The notes beneath the pieces are model-generated. The model saw only the letters and a list, made by a program, of their open reading frames with translations. It searched no databases and had not been told where the DNA came from. A stretch of DNA of 64,000 nt, taken from NCBI RefSeq assembly GCF_014205295.1, contig NZ_JACHNF010000001.1, positions 6,696,001 to 6,760,000 on the forward strand. The letters run 5' to 3'. The stretch's first letter is position 1. Every line of letters begins with the position of its first letter. This DNA comes from Kribbella solani. Lineage in GTDB: Bacteria; Actinomycetota; Actinomycetes; Propionibacteriales; Kribbellaceae. This document shows positions 8,342 through 16,481 of the stretch, one piece after another. A program made the translations under genes and the position numbers.

Positions 8342-9376
8342 TCAGGCCGGTACGGCCGCCGGAGCCCCTAGCCACTGGGAGATCTCGGCGAGCAGTGCCT
8401 GTTGCACGTCCGGCGGCGCGGTCGAGGCCAGCACCGAGCCGCGGGCCAGGTCGGCCAGCTCGGCGTCGGTGAAGCCGTGCACGCCGCGGGCGGTCTCGTA
8501 CTGCTCGGCCAGCCGCGAGCCGAACAGGAGCGGGTCGTCGGCGCCGAGCGCGATCCGCGCGCCGGCCTCGTACAGCTCGCGGAGTGGGACGTCCTCGGGG
8601 CGGTGGTAGACGCCGAGCGAGACGTTGGACGCCGGGCAGACCTCGAGGGCGATCTGCGCCTCGACCACTCGCTTCAGCAGATCGGGGTCCTCGACCGCGC
8701 GGACGCCGTGGCCGATCCGGCCCGCCCCGAGCTCGTCCAGACAGGTGCGTACGGTGGCGGGGCCGCACAGTTCGCCACCATGTGGGGCCGCCAGCAGCCC
8801 GGCGTTCCGCGCGATCCGGAACGCCGGCGCGAACTCCGAGGTGGTGCCCCGGCGTTCGTCGTTCGACAGTCCGAAACCGACCACGCCCCGGCCGACGTAC
8901 TGAGCGGCGAGCCGCGCCAGCGTCCGCGCGTCCAGCGGGTGGCGGGTGCGGTTCGCCGCGATGATGACCTGGACCTCGATCCCGGTCGACGCTGCGGCAT
9001 CCCGGGCGGCGTCCAGGACCAGGTCGGTGAACTCGGTGATGCCGTGGAAACGGTTCGCGTACCCGGACGGGTCGACCTGGATCTCCAGCCAGCGCGACCC
9101 GTCGGCGCGATCGTCCTCGGCCGCTTCGCGGACCAGGCGGCGTACGTCGTCCTCGGTCCGCAGCACCGAACGGGCGATGTCGTACAGCCGCTGGAACCGG
9201 AACCAGCCGCGTTCGTCGGCCGCCGAGAGATCCGGTGGCCATTCGGTGCGCAGCGCGTCCGGCAGCCGGACGCCATGCTTGTCGGCCAGCTCGACCAGCG
9301 TCAGATGCCGCATCGACCCGGAGAAGTGCAGATGCAGGTGTGTTTTGGGCAGCACCCGCAGATCCCGCTGCGTCAT
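8342..9376 (-). CDS. add: Adenosine deaminase
   Basis: A 344-residue zinc amidohydrolase converting adenosine or deoxyadenosine to inosine in purine salvage. Zinc ligands and catalytic residues are visible: HLHLHFSGSM (two His, residues ~12-21), PHGGELCGP (His/Glu), RIGHGVRAV (His) and ALGADDPLLFGS (paired Asp). The family motif is usually HLHLEGS; the Glu is replaced by Phe-Ser here, a variation seen in adenosine-deaminase-like proteins. Related adenine or aminodeoxyfutalosine deaminases cannot be excluded. It ends 128 nt from iclR; its upstream neighbour is a class I aminotransferase read in the same direction. Confidence 0.85.
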   Translation of the reverse strand: MTQRDLRVLPKTHLHLHFSGSMRHLTLVELADKHGVRLPDALRTEWPPDLSAADERGWFRFQRLYDIARSVLRTEDDVRRLVREAAEDDRADGSRWLEIQVDPSGYANRFHGITEFTDLVLDAARDAAASTGIEVQVIIAANRTRHPLDARTLARLAAQYVGRGVVGFGLSNDERRGTTSEFAPAFRIARNAGLLAAPHGGELCGPATVRTCLDELGAGRIGHGVRAVEDPDLLKRVVEAQIALEVCPASNVSLGVYHRPEDVPLRELYEAGARIALGADDPLLFGSRLAEQYETARGVHGFTDAELADLARGSVLASTAPPDVQQALLAEISQWLGAPAAVPA

Positions 9377-9429
9377 TACCGAAGGTTACGACGCACCCCA
9401 CCGAGAGAGAAATTGACCGGCGGACGCCC

Positions 9430-10623
9430 TCACCCCAGCAGCTTGGCGATCCGGCTCAGCCCTTCGGCCAGGTCCGCGTCGCCGAGGGCGTAGGACAGCC
9501 GCAGGTACCCGGGCGCGCCGAACGCCTCGCCGGGCACGACCGCCACTTCCGCCTCGTCCAGGATCAGAGCGGCCAGCTCGGCGGACGATTCCGGCGTACG
9601 CCCGGCGATCTGCTTGCCGAGTACGCCCTTCACCGACGGGTACGCGTAGAAGGCGCCGGTCGGCTCCGGGCACTCGACGCCGGGGATCTCGTTGAGCATC
9701 CGGACCATCGTCCGGCGCCGCCGGTCGAACGCCAGCTTCATCTCGTCGACCGCGCTCAGATCGCCGGACACCGCCGCCAGCGCGGCGCGTTGCGCGATGT
9801 TGCAGACGTTCGAGGTCTGGTGCGACTGCAGGTTGGTCGCCGCCTTGATCACGTCCTTGGGGCCGATCATCCAGCCGACCCGCCAGCCGGTCATCGCGTA
9901 CGTCTTGGCGACACCGTTCAGTACGACGGTCCGGTCCGCGAGTTCCGGTACGGCGACCGGGATCGAAGTGAACGACGCGTCACCGTACGTGAGGTGCTCG
10001 TAGATCTCGTCCGTGATCACCCACAGATCGTGCTCGAGCGCCCAGCGGCCGATCGCCGTGATCGCCTCCGGGGCGTCCACCGCGCCGGTCGGGTTGCTCG
10101 GCGAACAGAACAGCAGCGCCTTGGTCCGGGGCGTACGAGCCGCCTCCAACTGCTCGACGGTGACGCTGTAGTTCTGCGTCTCGTCCGCGAGTACCTCGAC
10201 CGGTACGCCGCCGGCCAGCCGGATCGCCTCCGGGTAGGTGGTCCAGTACGGCGCCGGCAGGAGTACCTCATCTCCTGGGTCGAGCAGGGTCGCGAACGCG
10301 TTGTACACGGCATGCTTGCCGCCGTTCGTGACCAGTACCTGGGACGGCTCGATCTCGTACCCGGAGTCGCGCTTGGTCTTCACGGCGATCGCCTGCTTGA
10401 GCTCCGGCAGGCCGCCGGCCGGGCTGTACCGGTGGTTCTTCGGATCCCGGGCCGCCGCGACCGCCGCGTCCACGATGTAGTCAGGCGTCGGGAAGTCCGG
10501 CTCGCCCGCGCCGAAACCGATCACCGGCCGCCCCGCCGCCTTGAGCGCCTTCGCTTTGCTGTCCACCGCCAGCGTCGCCGATTCACTGATGGCGCCGATC
10601 CGCGCCGAGATCCTGGAAGCCAT
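9430..10623 (-). CDS. Pyridoxal phosphate-dependent class I aminotransferase (aspartate aminotransferase type)
   Basis: A 397-residue fold-type I aminotransferase. [17 protein letters not shown] matches the usual start of bacterial aspartate aminotransferases of the I-gamma/Ib group. [11 protein letters not shown] is the entrance loop and [10 protein letters not shown] the cofactor region. [14 protein letters not shown] contains the Schiff-base Lys and [11 protein letters not shown] the substrate-carboxylate Arg. The open frame runs 22 codons further upstream, but the ATG at 10623 behind AGGATGGG fits the family N-terminus, so I use it. Housekeeping transamination of aspartate/glutamate is the likely role. 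The secE/nusG side begins 340 nt upstream in the opposite direction. Confidence 0.88.
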   Translation of the reverse strand: MASRISARIGAISESATLAVDSKAKALKAAGRPVIGFGAGEPDFPTPDYIVDAAVAAARDPKNHRYSPAGGLPELKQAIAVKTKRDSGYEIEPSQVLVTNGGKHAVYNAFATLLDPGDEVLLPAPYWTTYPEAIRLAGGVPVEVLADETQNYSVTVEQLEAARTPRTKALLFCSPSNPTGAVDAPEAITAIGRWALEHDLWVITDEIYEHLTYGDASFTSIPVAVPELADRTVVLNGVAKTYAMTGWRVGWMIGPKDVIKAATNLQSHQTSNVCNIAQRAALAAVSGDLSAVDEMKLAFDRRRRTMVRMLNEIPGVECPEPTGAFYAYPSVKGVLGKQIAGRTPESSAELAALILDEAEVAVVPGEAFGAPGYLRLSYALGDADLAEGLSRIAKLLG

Positions 10624-10808
10624 ACGCCCATCCTGGCACCACGGCGCCCGGTGACCGACCGCGGTTTCAGGAGGTGAACGAGGGAACACGGCAGGGGTGT
10701 GGTCCGTTGGGGACCGGTGAAGGCTGTATGGTTCTGACCGCGGTGCGGCGCCCGACCGAGATGGTCACAGCGGGTCGTACGGGTAAGGACCAGGTCGGAG
10801 GAAGCCAG

Positions 10809-10862
10809 GAGGCCGAATTCGATCAGGAGGCCGAATTCGATCAGAAGGTCGAGTTCGACCAG
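10809..10862 (+). repeat. Three 18-bp tandem repeats upstream of tRNA-Trp
   Basis: Units at 10809-10826 and 10827-10844 are identical (GAGGCCGAATTCGATCAG). The third, 10845-10862, is diverged (AAGGTCGAGTTCGACCAG). The TTCGAC of the third unit can serve as the -35 of the next promoter, so the repeats look like amplified promoter-proximal sequence. Confidence 0.85.
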
Positions 10863-10883
10863 GTGGCTTCGACCCCGTACACT
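10854..10883 (+). promoter_or_regulatory. Probable promoter of tRNA-Trp-secE-nusG
   Basis: TTCGAC (10854-10859), 18 nt, then TACACT (10878-10883); the start of transcription would be ~70 nt before the tRNA. The -35 lies in the last 18-bp repeat. Confidence 0.45.
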
Positions 10884-10960
10884 CATCTAGTCCGGGCGTT
10901 GATGGCCCTGATCCGGCATGCCCGAGATCAGGTCCGACGCGGCGTCCGGATGGATTGCAG

Positions 10961-11033
10961 AGGGCACTAGCTCAACTGGCAGAGCATCGGTCTCCAAAAC
11001 CGAAGGTTGGGGGTTCAAGTCCCTCGTGCCCTG
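10961..11033 (+). tRNA. tRNA-Trp (anticodon CCA)
   Basis: A complete cloverleaf. The acceptor stem AGGGCAC (10961-10967) pairs with GTGCCCT (11026-11032). The D-arm has GCTC/GAGC. The anticodon stem TCGGT/ACCGA encloses CTCCAAA, giving anticodon CCA at 10994-10996, and the T-arm has GGGGG-TTCAAGT-CCCTC. Discriminator G at 11033. No CCA is encoded. tRNA-Trp immediately before secE is the standard actinobacterial order. Confidence 0.97.
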
Positions 11034-11088
11034 CAAATCCTGACCGGCGCAGGGCCGGTCAGGCCGCCGCTAGCGAAAGAGGTAGGTC

Positions 11089-11331
11089 GTGACGGAGACG
11101 CGCACCCCGGCACCGTCCGGCGCCGGCAAGCCTGCGGAAGGCAAGCAGGGCAGGGGCCTGCTGCGTTTCTACCGTCAGGTGGTCGCCGAGCTCCGCAAGG
11201 TGGTTTGGCCGACCCGCAAGCAGCTCTCCACCTACTTCGTGGTCGTCCTGACCTTCGTGGTGTTCGTCATCGCGATCGTCTCGGTCCTCGACCTGGCCTT
11301 CGGCTGGGCGATGTTCAAGATCTTCGGCTGA
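11089..11331 (+). CDS. secE: Preprotein translocase subunit SecE
   Basis: An 80-residue single-span subunit of the SecYEG channel. The amphipathic segment [20 protein letters not shown] and the Lys-Gln turn before the membrane helix ([20 protein letters not shown], residues ~45-64) are the SecE signature. The Gly/Lys/Pro-rich first 25 residues are the cytoplasmic tail. GTG at 11089 follows AAAGAGGTAGGTC. It lies 77 nt before nusG in the conserved secE-nusG-rplK-rplA order. Confidence 0.96.
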   Translation: MTETRTPAPSGAGKPAEGKQGRGLLRFYRQVVAELRKVVWPTRKQLSTYFVVVLTFVVFVIAIVSVLDLAFGWAMFKIFG

Positions 11332-11407
11332 GGCCACCGCCACGACCGCACCCGCAGGTCCCGGGATTCCGGCCCGACCCAGACGCCAGCCACCACCCGA
11401 TGCACAG

Positions 11408-12610
11408 ATGACGGAGTACGACGTGTCCGAGCGCGACGACGAGGTCCTCGACTACGAGGACGAGTTCGACGTATCCGCCTCCGACGAGGATCTCGACTTC
11501 GACGAGAACGCCACCGACGACGACGACCTCTTCGCCGACGGCGATGACGATGACGACGACCCGTTCGCGGACCTCGACGACGAGGACGAGGGTGACGAGG
11601 ACGACGACGAGTCCGAGGACGACGCGGAGTACGCCGCGGACGACGAGTCCGAGACGCCGCCGGCCGACGCCGACGACTCCGACGACGAGCCGGTGGTCGT
11701 GGTGGCCGCGGCTGACGACGCCGAGGCCGCCGAAGTGGTGACCGGGAGCGACGTCGAGGACGCCGCCGAGGAGCTGGCCGAAGAGACCGCGGAGACCGCG
11801 CCGGAAACCACCACCGAGCCGCCGGTCGCGGCCGACGAGGTCGTTTTCTCCAGCGACGACGCCGACGCCGCTGATTCGGCCGGCGACGAAGCTGACGACG
11901 ACGCCGACGTGGATGCGCTGGCCGTCGCGGCCGCCGCCGCGACGGACGACGATGACGACGCGGCCGAGGAGGCGGAGCCGGAAGAGCCGGGCGACCCGCT
12001 CGAGGAGCTGCGCAGCCGGCTGCGGTCGCAGATCGGCGACTGGTACGTGGTGCACACGTACTCAGGGATGGAGAACCGGGTAAAGGGCAACCTGGAGAAC
12101 CGGATCAACTCCCTGAACATGGAGGACTACATCTTCGAGATCATCGTGCCGACCGAAGAGGTCGCCGAGATCAAGAACGGTCAGCGCCGGATGGTCAAGC
12201 GCACCGTGCTCCCCGGTTACGTGCTGGTCCGGATGGACCTCACCGACGAGTCCTGGTCGACCGTACGGCACACGCCGTCGGTGACCGGTTTCGTCGGGAA
12301 CAGCCAGAAGCCGGTCCCGCTCAGCCTCGAAGAGGTGGAGAAGATGCTCGCACCGGCCGTCGTGGCGGCGGCCGAGGCGGCGGCAGCCGAAGCCGGTGCC
12401 GCACCCGCCAAGACCGCGGCCAAGAAGAAGGTCGAGGTTGCCGACTTCGGTGTCGGTGACTCGGTCATGGTGGTCGACGGGCCGTTCGCGACCCTGCACG
12501 CCACAGTCACGGAGATCAACGCCGAGGCCCAGCGGATCAAGGCCCTGGTTGAGATCTTCGGCCGGGAGACCCCGGTGGAACTCAGCTTCAACCAGATCCA
12601 GAAAGTCTAA
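11408..12610 (+). CDS. nusG: Transcription termination/antitermination factor NusG with long acidic N-terminus
   Basis: NusG binds the RNA polymerase clamp and, through its KOW domain, Rho or ribosomal S10. Residues ~210-310 are the NGN domain ([46 protein letters not shown]). Residues ~310-345 are an Ala/Lys-rich linker, and ~346-400 the KOW domain ([17 protein letters not shown] ... [15 protein letters not shown]). The unusual part is residues 1-205, an almost purely acidic, low-complexity Asp/Glu/Ala/Ser/Thr tail. Mycobacterial NusG has ~50 residues before NGN. An in-frame GTG at 11423 preceded by GGAG (11413-11416) has a better ribosome site than the ATG at 11408 and may be the real start; it would remove only five residues. 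Confidence 0.95.
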   Translation: MTEYDVSERDDEVLDYEDEFDVSASDEDLDFDENATDDDDLFADGDDDDDDPFADLDDEDEGDEDDDESEDDAEYAADDESETPPADADDSDDEPVVVVAAADDAEAAEVVTGSDVEDAAEELAEETAETAPETTTEPPVAADEVVFSSDDADAADSAGDEADDDADVDALAVAAAAATDDDDDAAEEAEPEEPGDPLEELRSRLRSQIGDWYVVHTYSGMENRVKGNLENRINSLNMEDYIFEIIVPTEEVAEIKNGQRRMVKRTVLPGYVLVRMDLTDESWSTVRHTPSVTGFVGNSQKPVPLSLEEVEKMLAPAVVAAAEAAAAEAGAAPAKTAAKKKVEVADFGVGDSVMVVDGPFATLHATVTEINAEAQRIKALVEIFGRETPVELSFNQIQKV

Positions 12611-12622
12611 GGACCCGACAGA

Positions 12623-13054
12623 ATGCCTCCCAAGAAGAAGATCGCTGCCCTGGTCAAGGTGCAGCTCCAGGCCGGTGCCGCGACGCCGGCCCCGCCGGTC
12701 GGTACCGCGCTCGGTCCGCACGGCGTCAACATCATGGAATTCTGCAAGGCGTACAACGCCCAGACCGAATCCATGCGCGGCAACGTCGTACCGGTCGAGA
12801 TCACGATCTACGAAGACCGTTCCTTCACCTTCGTCACCAAGACGCCGCCGGCGCCGGAGATGATCAAGAAGGCCGCCGGTCTGCAGAAGGGCTCGGCCGT
12901 CCCGCAGCGGGACAAGGTCGGCAAGATCACCAAGGACCAGGTCCGCGAGATCGCCACCACCAAGATGCCGGATCTCAACGCCCGCGACATCGACGCCGCG
13001 ATGAAGATCATCGAGGGTACGGCGCGCTCCATGGGCGTCGTCGTCGACAAGTAG
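12623..13054 (+). CDS. rplK: 50S ribosomal protein L11
   Basis: A 143-residue L11, part of the GTPase-associated centre on 23S rRNA and the site of thiopeptide action. The N-terminal domain begins [17 protein letters not shown] and carries the proline-rich [15 protein letters not shown] loop. The C-terminal RNA-binding domain contains [14 protein letters not shown] and the terminal [12 protein letters not shown] at 12623 sits 12 nt after nusG. Length and sequence are normal. Confidence 0.98.
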   Translation: MPPKKKIAALVKVQLQAGAATPAPPVGTALGPHGVNIMEFCKAYNAQTESMRGNVVPVEITIYEDRSFTFVTKTPPAPEMIKKAAGLQKGSAVPQRDKVGKITKDQVREIATTKMPDLNARDIDAAMKIIEGTARSMGVVVDK

Positions 13055-13057
13055 GAC

Positions 13058-13082
13058 ATCCACCAGGTCCGCCATGGTGGAT
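13058..13082 (+). promoter_or_regulatory. Inverted repeat between rplK and rplA
   Basis: ATCCACCA (13058-13065) and TGGTGGAT (13075-13082) form a perfect 8-bp stem with a 9-nt loop just after the rplK stop. It may be an RNA structure that adjusts rplA translation, or an L1-binding mimic. That function is inference. Confidence 0.35.
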
Positions 13083-13170
13083 CAGCAGGTGTGGAAGGGC
13101 GCCATCATCGCCCGCCGAACCACAAACCGCGAACGACTCATCATCGTTCGTTGAAGGGAGCACAGCAGTA

Positions 13171-13893
13171 ATGGCACAGCGCAGCAAGGCTTACCGCGCG
13201 ATCGCGGAGAAGATCGACTTCGATCACCTGTACACGCCGTTGGAGGCGATCCGGCTCGCCAAGGAGGCCGCCGGTAGCAAGAAGTTCAACTCCACCGTGG
13301 ACGTCGCGATGCGTCTCGGGGTCGACCCCCGTAAGGCCGACCAGATGGTGCGCGGCACCGTCAACCTTCCGCACGGTACCGGCAAGACGGCACGGGTCCT
13401 CGTCTTCGCCACCGGTGAGAAGGCCGAGGCCGCGAAGGCCGCCGGCGCCGACTTCATCGGCGACGACGACATGATCAAGAAGGTCACCGACGGCTGGCTC
13501 GACTTCGACGCCGTCGTCGCCACCCCCGACCTGATGGGCAAGGTCGGCCGCCTCGGCCGCGTCCTCGGCCCGCGTGGTCTGATGCCGAACCCGAAGACCG
13601 GTACGGTCACCCCGGACGTGGCCAAGGCCGTGTCCGACATCAAGGGCGGCAAGATCGAGTTCCGGGTCGACCGGCACGCGAACCTGCACTTCATCATCGG
13701 CAAGGCGTCGTTCGACGAGGCCCAGCTGGCGGAGAACTACAGCGCCGCGCTGGACGAGATCCTCCGGCTGAAGCCGGCCAGCTCGAAGGGCCGGTACATC
13801 AAGAAGACGGTCTTCTCGACCACCATGGGTCCCGGTGTCCAGGTTGACCCCAACCTGACCCGCAACCTGACCGAGGACCAGGCCGACGCCTGA
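13171..13893 (+). CDS. rplA: 50S ribosomal protein L1
   Basis: A 240-residue L1, which forms the mobile stalk near the E site and, in other bacteria, represses its own operon. [52 protein letters not shown] and the C-terminal [12 protein letters not shown] are all standard L1 sequence. ATG at 13171 follows GAAGGGAG. A strong terminator follows the stop by 18 nt, closing the secE-nusG-rplK-rplA unit. Confidence 0.98.
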   Translation: MAQRSKAYRAIAEKIDFDHLYTPLEAIRLAKEAAGSKKFNSTVDVAMRLGVDPRKADQMVRGTVNLPHGTGKTARVLVFATGEKAEAAKAAGADFIGDDDMIKKVTDGWLDFDAVVATPDLMGKVGRLGRVLGPRGLMPNPKTGTVTPDVAKAVSDIKGGKIEFRVDRHANLHFIIGKASFDEAQLAENYSAALDEILRLKPASSKGRYIKKTVFSTTMGPGVQVDPNLTRNLTEDQADA

Positions 13894-13910
13894 TCCTCAC
13901 CTCGCACCAC

Positions 13911-13947
13911 CAGCAAGCCCCCGGGACACGTTCCCGGGGGCTTGCTG
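13911..13947 (+). terminator. Strong intrinsic-type terminator of secE-nusG-rplKA
   Basis: Arms 13911-13926 and 13932-13947 form a perfect 16-bp stem with a 5-nt loop (CACGT), followed by CTTTCC. It ends the ribosomal unit before the convergent oxidase gene. Confidence 0.85.
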
Positions 13948-14009
13948 CTTTCCATAACCTCCCACCGCGCTCACCAAGCTGGGTCTGCACCCGCCTCATC
14001 CGCCGGTGC

Positions 14010-15062
14010 TCACGGGGTGGTGATGGTGGTGATGAGGTCGGCGGTGAGGGAGCTGGGAGAGGTGTGGCCGCTCAGGCGGAGGGTGTGGGCCAGTTCTTCG
14101 GCCAGGTCGGTGAGTAGCCGGGTTACGCCGGGGGCGGAGTCCACGGTCAGCGCCCACAGCGCGGGGCGGCCGACGCAGACCGCCCGGGCGCCCAGGGCAA
14201 GCGCGGTGAGGATGTGTTCGCCACGGCGGATCCCACCGTCGACGTACACCTCGACCCCGTTGCTGCCGAGCGCCTCAGCCACCTCCGGCAACGCCCGCGC
14301 GGTGGAGATCGAGCCGTCGAGCTGCCGGCCGCCGTGGTTGGAGACGATGATCCCGCGTGCACCCGCGTCCGCGCAGCGCTTCGCGTCGTCCCCGCGGAGC
14401 ACGCCCTTCACCACGATCGGCAGGCCCGTACGCTCGGCGAGCCAGCCGATCACGTCCGGGTTCAGGTCGTCGGCCTTCGCCAGATCGTCGTCGGTCCAGT
14501 CACCAGCAGGCAGGTTGGCGAGCAGTTGGCCGGGCTGCACCAGGTCCCAGACGGTGGCGCCCTCGTCCTCCTTGCGCCCGACGACCGGGGTGTCCACGGT
14601 CAGTACGATCGCCCGCGCGCCGGCCTCGACGGCGGCATCAAGCATCCGCCGGGTGATGTCCCGGTTCCGTACGACGTAGATCTGCAGCCACCACGGCACA
14701 CCGGTCGCACCCAGCTCGGCGAACTTCGTACCCGCGTTGCTGGAAACCCCCAGCACCGAGTTGGCCGCGCTGACCCCACGCGCCATCGCGACCTCGCCGT
14801 CCGGGTCCGCCATTCGCTGCATGGTCGACGGCGCGACCAGGATCGGCGCATCGACGGGTACGCCGAGAACCGTGGTCTTCAGGTCGACGCTGGAAACATC
14901 GTTCAGCACCCGCGGCCGAAACCGGTACGCCGACCAGGCAGCGACGGCCTCACCCACGCTCACCCCCGCGGCCGACCCCTGCCGAAAGTACCGATGCACC
15001 GCCTCCGGCAACTTCTCCGCGGCGGCCCCCTCCAGCCCATCAATCCAGCGCATGCGCCCCAT
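14010..15062 (-). CDS. FMN-dependent alpha-hydroxy-acid oxidizing enzyme
   Basis: A 350-residue TIM-barrel flavoprotein of the lactate oxidase/lactate monooxygenase/glycolate oxidase family, which oxidises L-2-hydroxy acids to 2-oxo acids. Seen are YRFRPRVLNDVSSVDL, VDAPILVAPSTMQRMADPDG, WWLQIYVVRNRDI, the FMN-contacting Lys in VVKGVLRGDDA, the catalytic His/Arg motif SNHGGRQLDG, and the phosphate loop YVDGGIRRGEH. ATG at 15062 follows GGTGGGAC. The open frame extends 162 codons upstream, but that part is low-complexity and unlike the family. Monocistronic; the exact 2-hydroxy acid is not determinable. Confidence 0.88.
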   Translation of the reverse strand: MGRMRWIDGLEGAAAEKLPEAVHRYFRQGSAAGVSVGEAVAAWSAYRFRPRVLNDVSSVDLKTTVLGVPVDAPILVAPSTMQRMADPDGEVAMARGVSAANSVLGVSSNAGTKFAELGATGVPWWLQIYVVRNRDITRRMLDAAVEAGARAIVLTVDTPVVGRKEDEGATVWDLVQPGQLLANLPAGDWTDDDLAKADDLNPDVIGWLAERTGLPIVVKGVLRGDDAKRCADAGARGIIVSNHGGRQLDGSISTARALPEVAEALGSNGVEVYVDGGIRRGEHILTALALGARAVCVGRPALWALTVDSAPGVTRLLTDLAEELAHTLRLSGHTSPSSLTADLITTITTP

Positions 15063-16340
15063 AGTCCCACCGCCCCCAACAACTCCGCGACGCCTTTCCC
15101 AACCAACCACATCCACCCCGCCACAAACCAACTCCCACTCACATTGACCCATGCCCACCCCCGCCACGTACGAGCAGACGCCCACCCCGGCCCGTACGAT
15201 CTGATGCCCACCCGCGGTGCGAGCCGGCCGACGCCTGCCCGCGGTGGCGGCTGGGCAATGCAGATGGCCGGCGAGGCGGTCAGGATGACGGGCTGTTGGT
15301 CCGCTGTCGTGCTGCAACCCGCCATCGGTCACAAAGCCCGTCAACCATGGCCCCTGCCGTGGCTTCGCTCCGTGTACCCGCTGGCCTTGCGCGCCTTGGG
15401 AAGCTGCCGCGCAAGCAAGTCGGCGGCGGAATGGTCCGTGGTTCTCAAAGGCCGCCGCCATCCCTCCTTTGGGAAGCCACCGTGTGTTTTTCGGGCGTGG
15501 AAATGCGTGGTGGGTTCTCAAAGCGGGTTGGAGGGGGCGCGCGATCACCCCGGGGGGCGGTGAGGCGCTGTTTGTGGGGTGCTCGGCGGGTGTACTGCGT
15601 GGGCCGGTGTGGTGAGCGGTCGAACCCTCTGGCTGAGGGGTGTGCGGGCGGGCGAGCCTTGACCGGGGGTGGTCGGCTCTTCGGAGGTGGGTTTGTGTGT
15701 GGTGCCGGCGAAGTTCCGTTCAGGGCGGTGTCGAGCCGCTGCGCGCCGATGGAAGCCGGCTCCGAGTGACCCACACCTACGACACAAGAGCCGGTTAACC
15801 ACTCGAAGGGCGCCGCCGAATGGAGCCGCCGTGCGAGGCGTTCAGCCACGCCGACGCAAGGCGCCTACCAGCTGACGCCCGCTCGCGGTGCGTACCGGTT
15901 GACGCTCGGCGGCAGCGTATACCGGCTGACGCCGACGCACCGCGCGTACCGGCTGACGCCCGCTCGCGGTGCGTACCGGCTGACGCTCGCCGCCCGTGCG
16001 GGGCGGTTCACTTTGGCGCTGTTGGGTGGTGAACCCCTCAAATGGTCCGTTCGCCACCTGCATGCGTGTGGTGAACGGGCAACCGGAGAGGTTCACTACT
16101 CAAATGGCGCCGGACGGAGCCGCGGCGAGGCGTTCGGCCTGGTGGGGCGGGCAGCGTGCTGCGTTGCTCTGGTCGGGCAGGGAGCCTGGTCGGGCGGAGG
16201 TGGAGTGCTTACTGGGTGCGGTTGGCGGCGGGTGGGTGATCGAGATCGTTCGGTTGGTGGGAGGTCATCGCGCTCGGTTGCGGGGGGAAGCGATTGCGTT
16301 CGGATGTGGCGGGGAGTTGGTGAGCGGGTACGCTGGTTGT
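15063..16340. other. Gene-poor intergenic region with repeats
   Basis: About 1.3 kb without a credible gene. Overlapping open frames exist on both strands but are Arg/Pro/Gly-rich and match no family I know. It contains a 27-bp tandem array (15866-16000). It also has a diverged duplicate of a ~45-nt segment sharing GGCGCCG...GGAGCCG...GAGGCGTTC (around 15799-15845 and 16097-16143). The last part (16140-16340) is strongly G-rich on the plus strand. Confidence 0.55.
15866..16000 (+). repeat. Five 27-bp tandem repeats
   Basis: Units begin at 15866, 15893, 15920, 15947 and 15974. Each starts TACCRGYTGACGC; units 1 and 4 differ by one base (TACCAGCTGACGC versus TACCGGCTGACGC) and then share CCGCTCGCGGTGCG. 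The period is nine codons, but no reading frame looks like a real protein. A related, looser sequence occurs near 15200-15250. Confidence 0.9.
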
Positions 16341-16424
16341 ATGACGCAGTACGGGCGGCGATTTCTGCGCCCCGGCCGGCACGACGGTGCCGACGGGGTG
16401 AGCTGCTGCTGCGCTCTCTCCTGA
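16341..16424 (+). CDS. Short leader peptide ending in Cys-Cys-Cys
   Basis: A 27-codon open frame from ATG at 16341 to TGA at 16422-16424. Three consecutive TGC codons (16404-16412) lie just before the end (VSCCCALS). It stops 57 nt before the PheS-like gene and is followed by a possible hairpin. Poly-cysteine leader peptides are known in mycobacteria as attenuators that sense cysteine supply; by analogy this may regulate the downstream ligase. The Shine-Dalgarno (GGTGAG, 16 nt upstream) is weak, so translation is unproven. Confidence 0.5.
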   Translation: MTQYGRRFLRPGRHDGADGVSCCCALS

Positions 16425-16436
16425 GGTGACCGCGGC

Positions 16437-16458
16437 CGACCGGGGTGGACCCCCGTCG
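16437..16458 (+). promoter_or_regulatory. Possible attenuator hairpin between leader peptide and ligase gene
   Basis: CGACCGGGG (16437-16445) and CCCCCGTCG (16450-16458) pair with one mismatch and a TGGA loop, 12 nt after the leader stop and 13 nt before the GGAG of the next gene. It could hide or expose the ribosome site, depending on ribosome stalling at the Cys codons. Confidence 0.4.
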
Positions 16459-16481
16459 AGACCGTCATCCTGGAGAAAACC

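Larger units (their letters stand above)
10624..10960. other. Intergenic region between the aminotransferase and tRNA-Trp
   Basis: A 337-nt divergent region. It contains three 18-bp tandem repeats (10809-10862) and a likely promoter for the tRNA-Trp/secE unit. Short open frames cross it on both strands, but they consist largely of the repeat translation and have no family resemblance, so I call no gene here. Confidence 0.6.

Noticed and set aside
10674-10970. 98-codon plus-strand frame upstream of tRNA-Trp
   Set aside because: It is made largely of the 18-bp repeat (EAEFDQ units) and runs into the tRNA; no family resemblance.
13942-14679. Plus-strand frame opposite the alpha-hydroxy-acid oxidase
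   Set aside because: Ser/Arg-rich shadow; the minus strand has complete FMN-enzyme motifs.
15899-16429. Plus-strand frame translating the 27-bp repeats into a nine-residue repeat
   Set aside because: Outside the repeat the sequence is low-complexity Gly/Arg and the frame has no ribosome site; other frames are equally open.
16140-16481. T-box riboswitch upstream of the PheS-like gene
   Set aside because: I see no T-box consensus bulge or specifier stem; the poly-Cys leader frame explains the region better.
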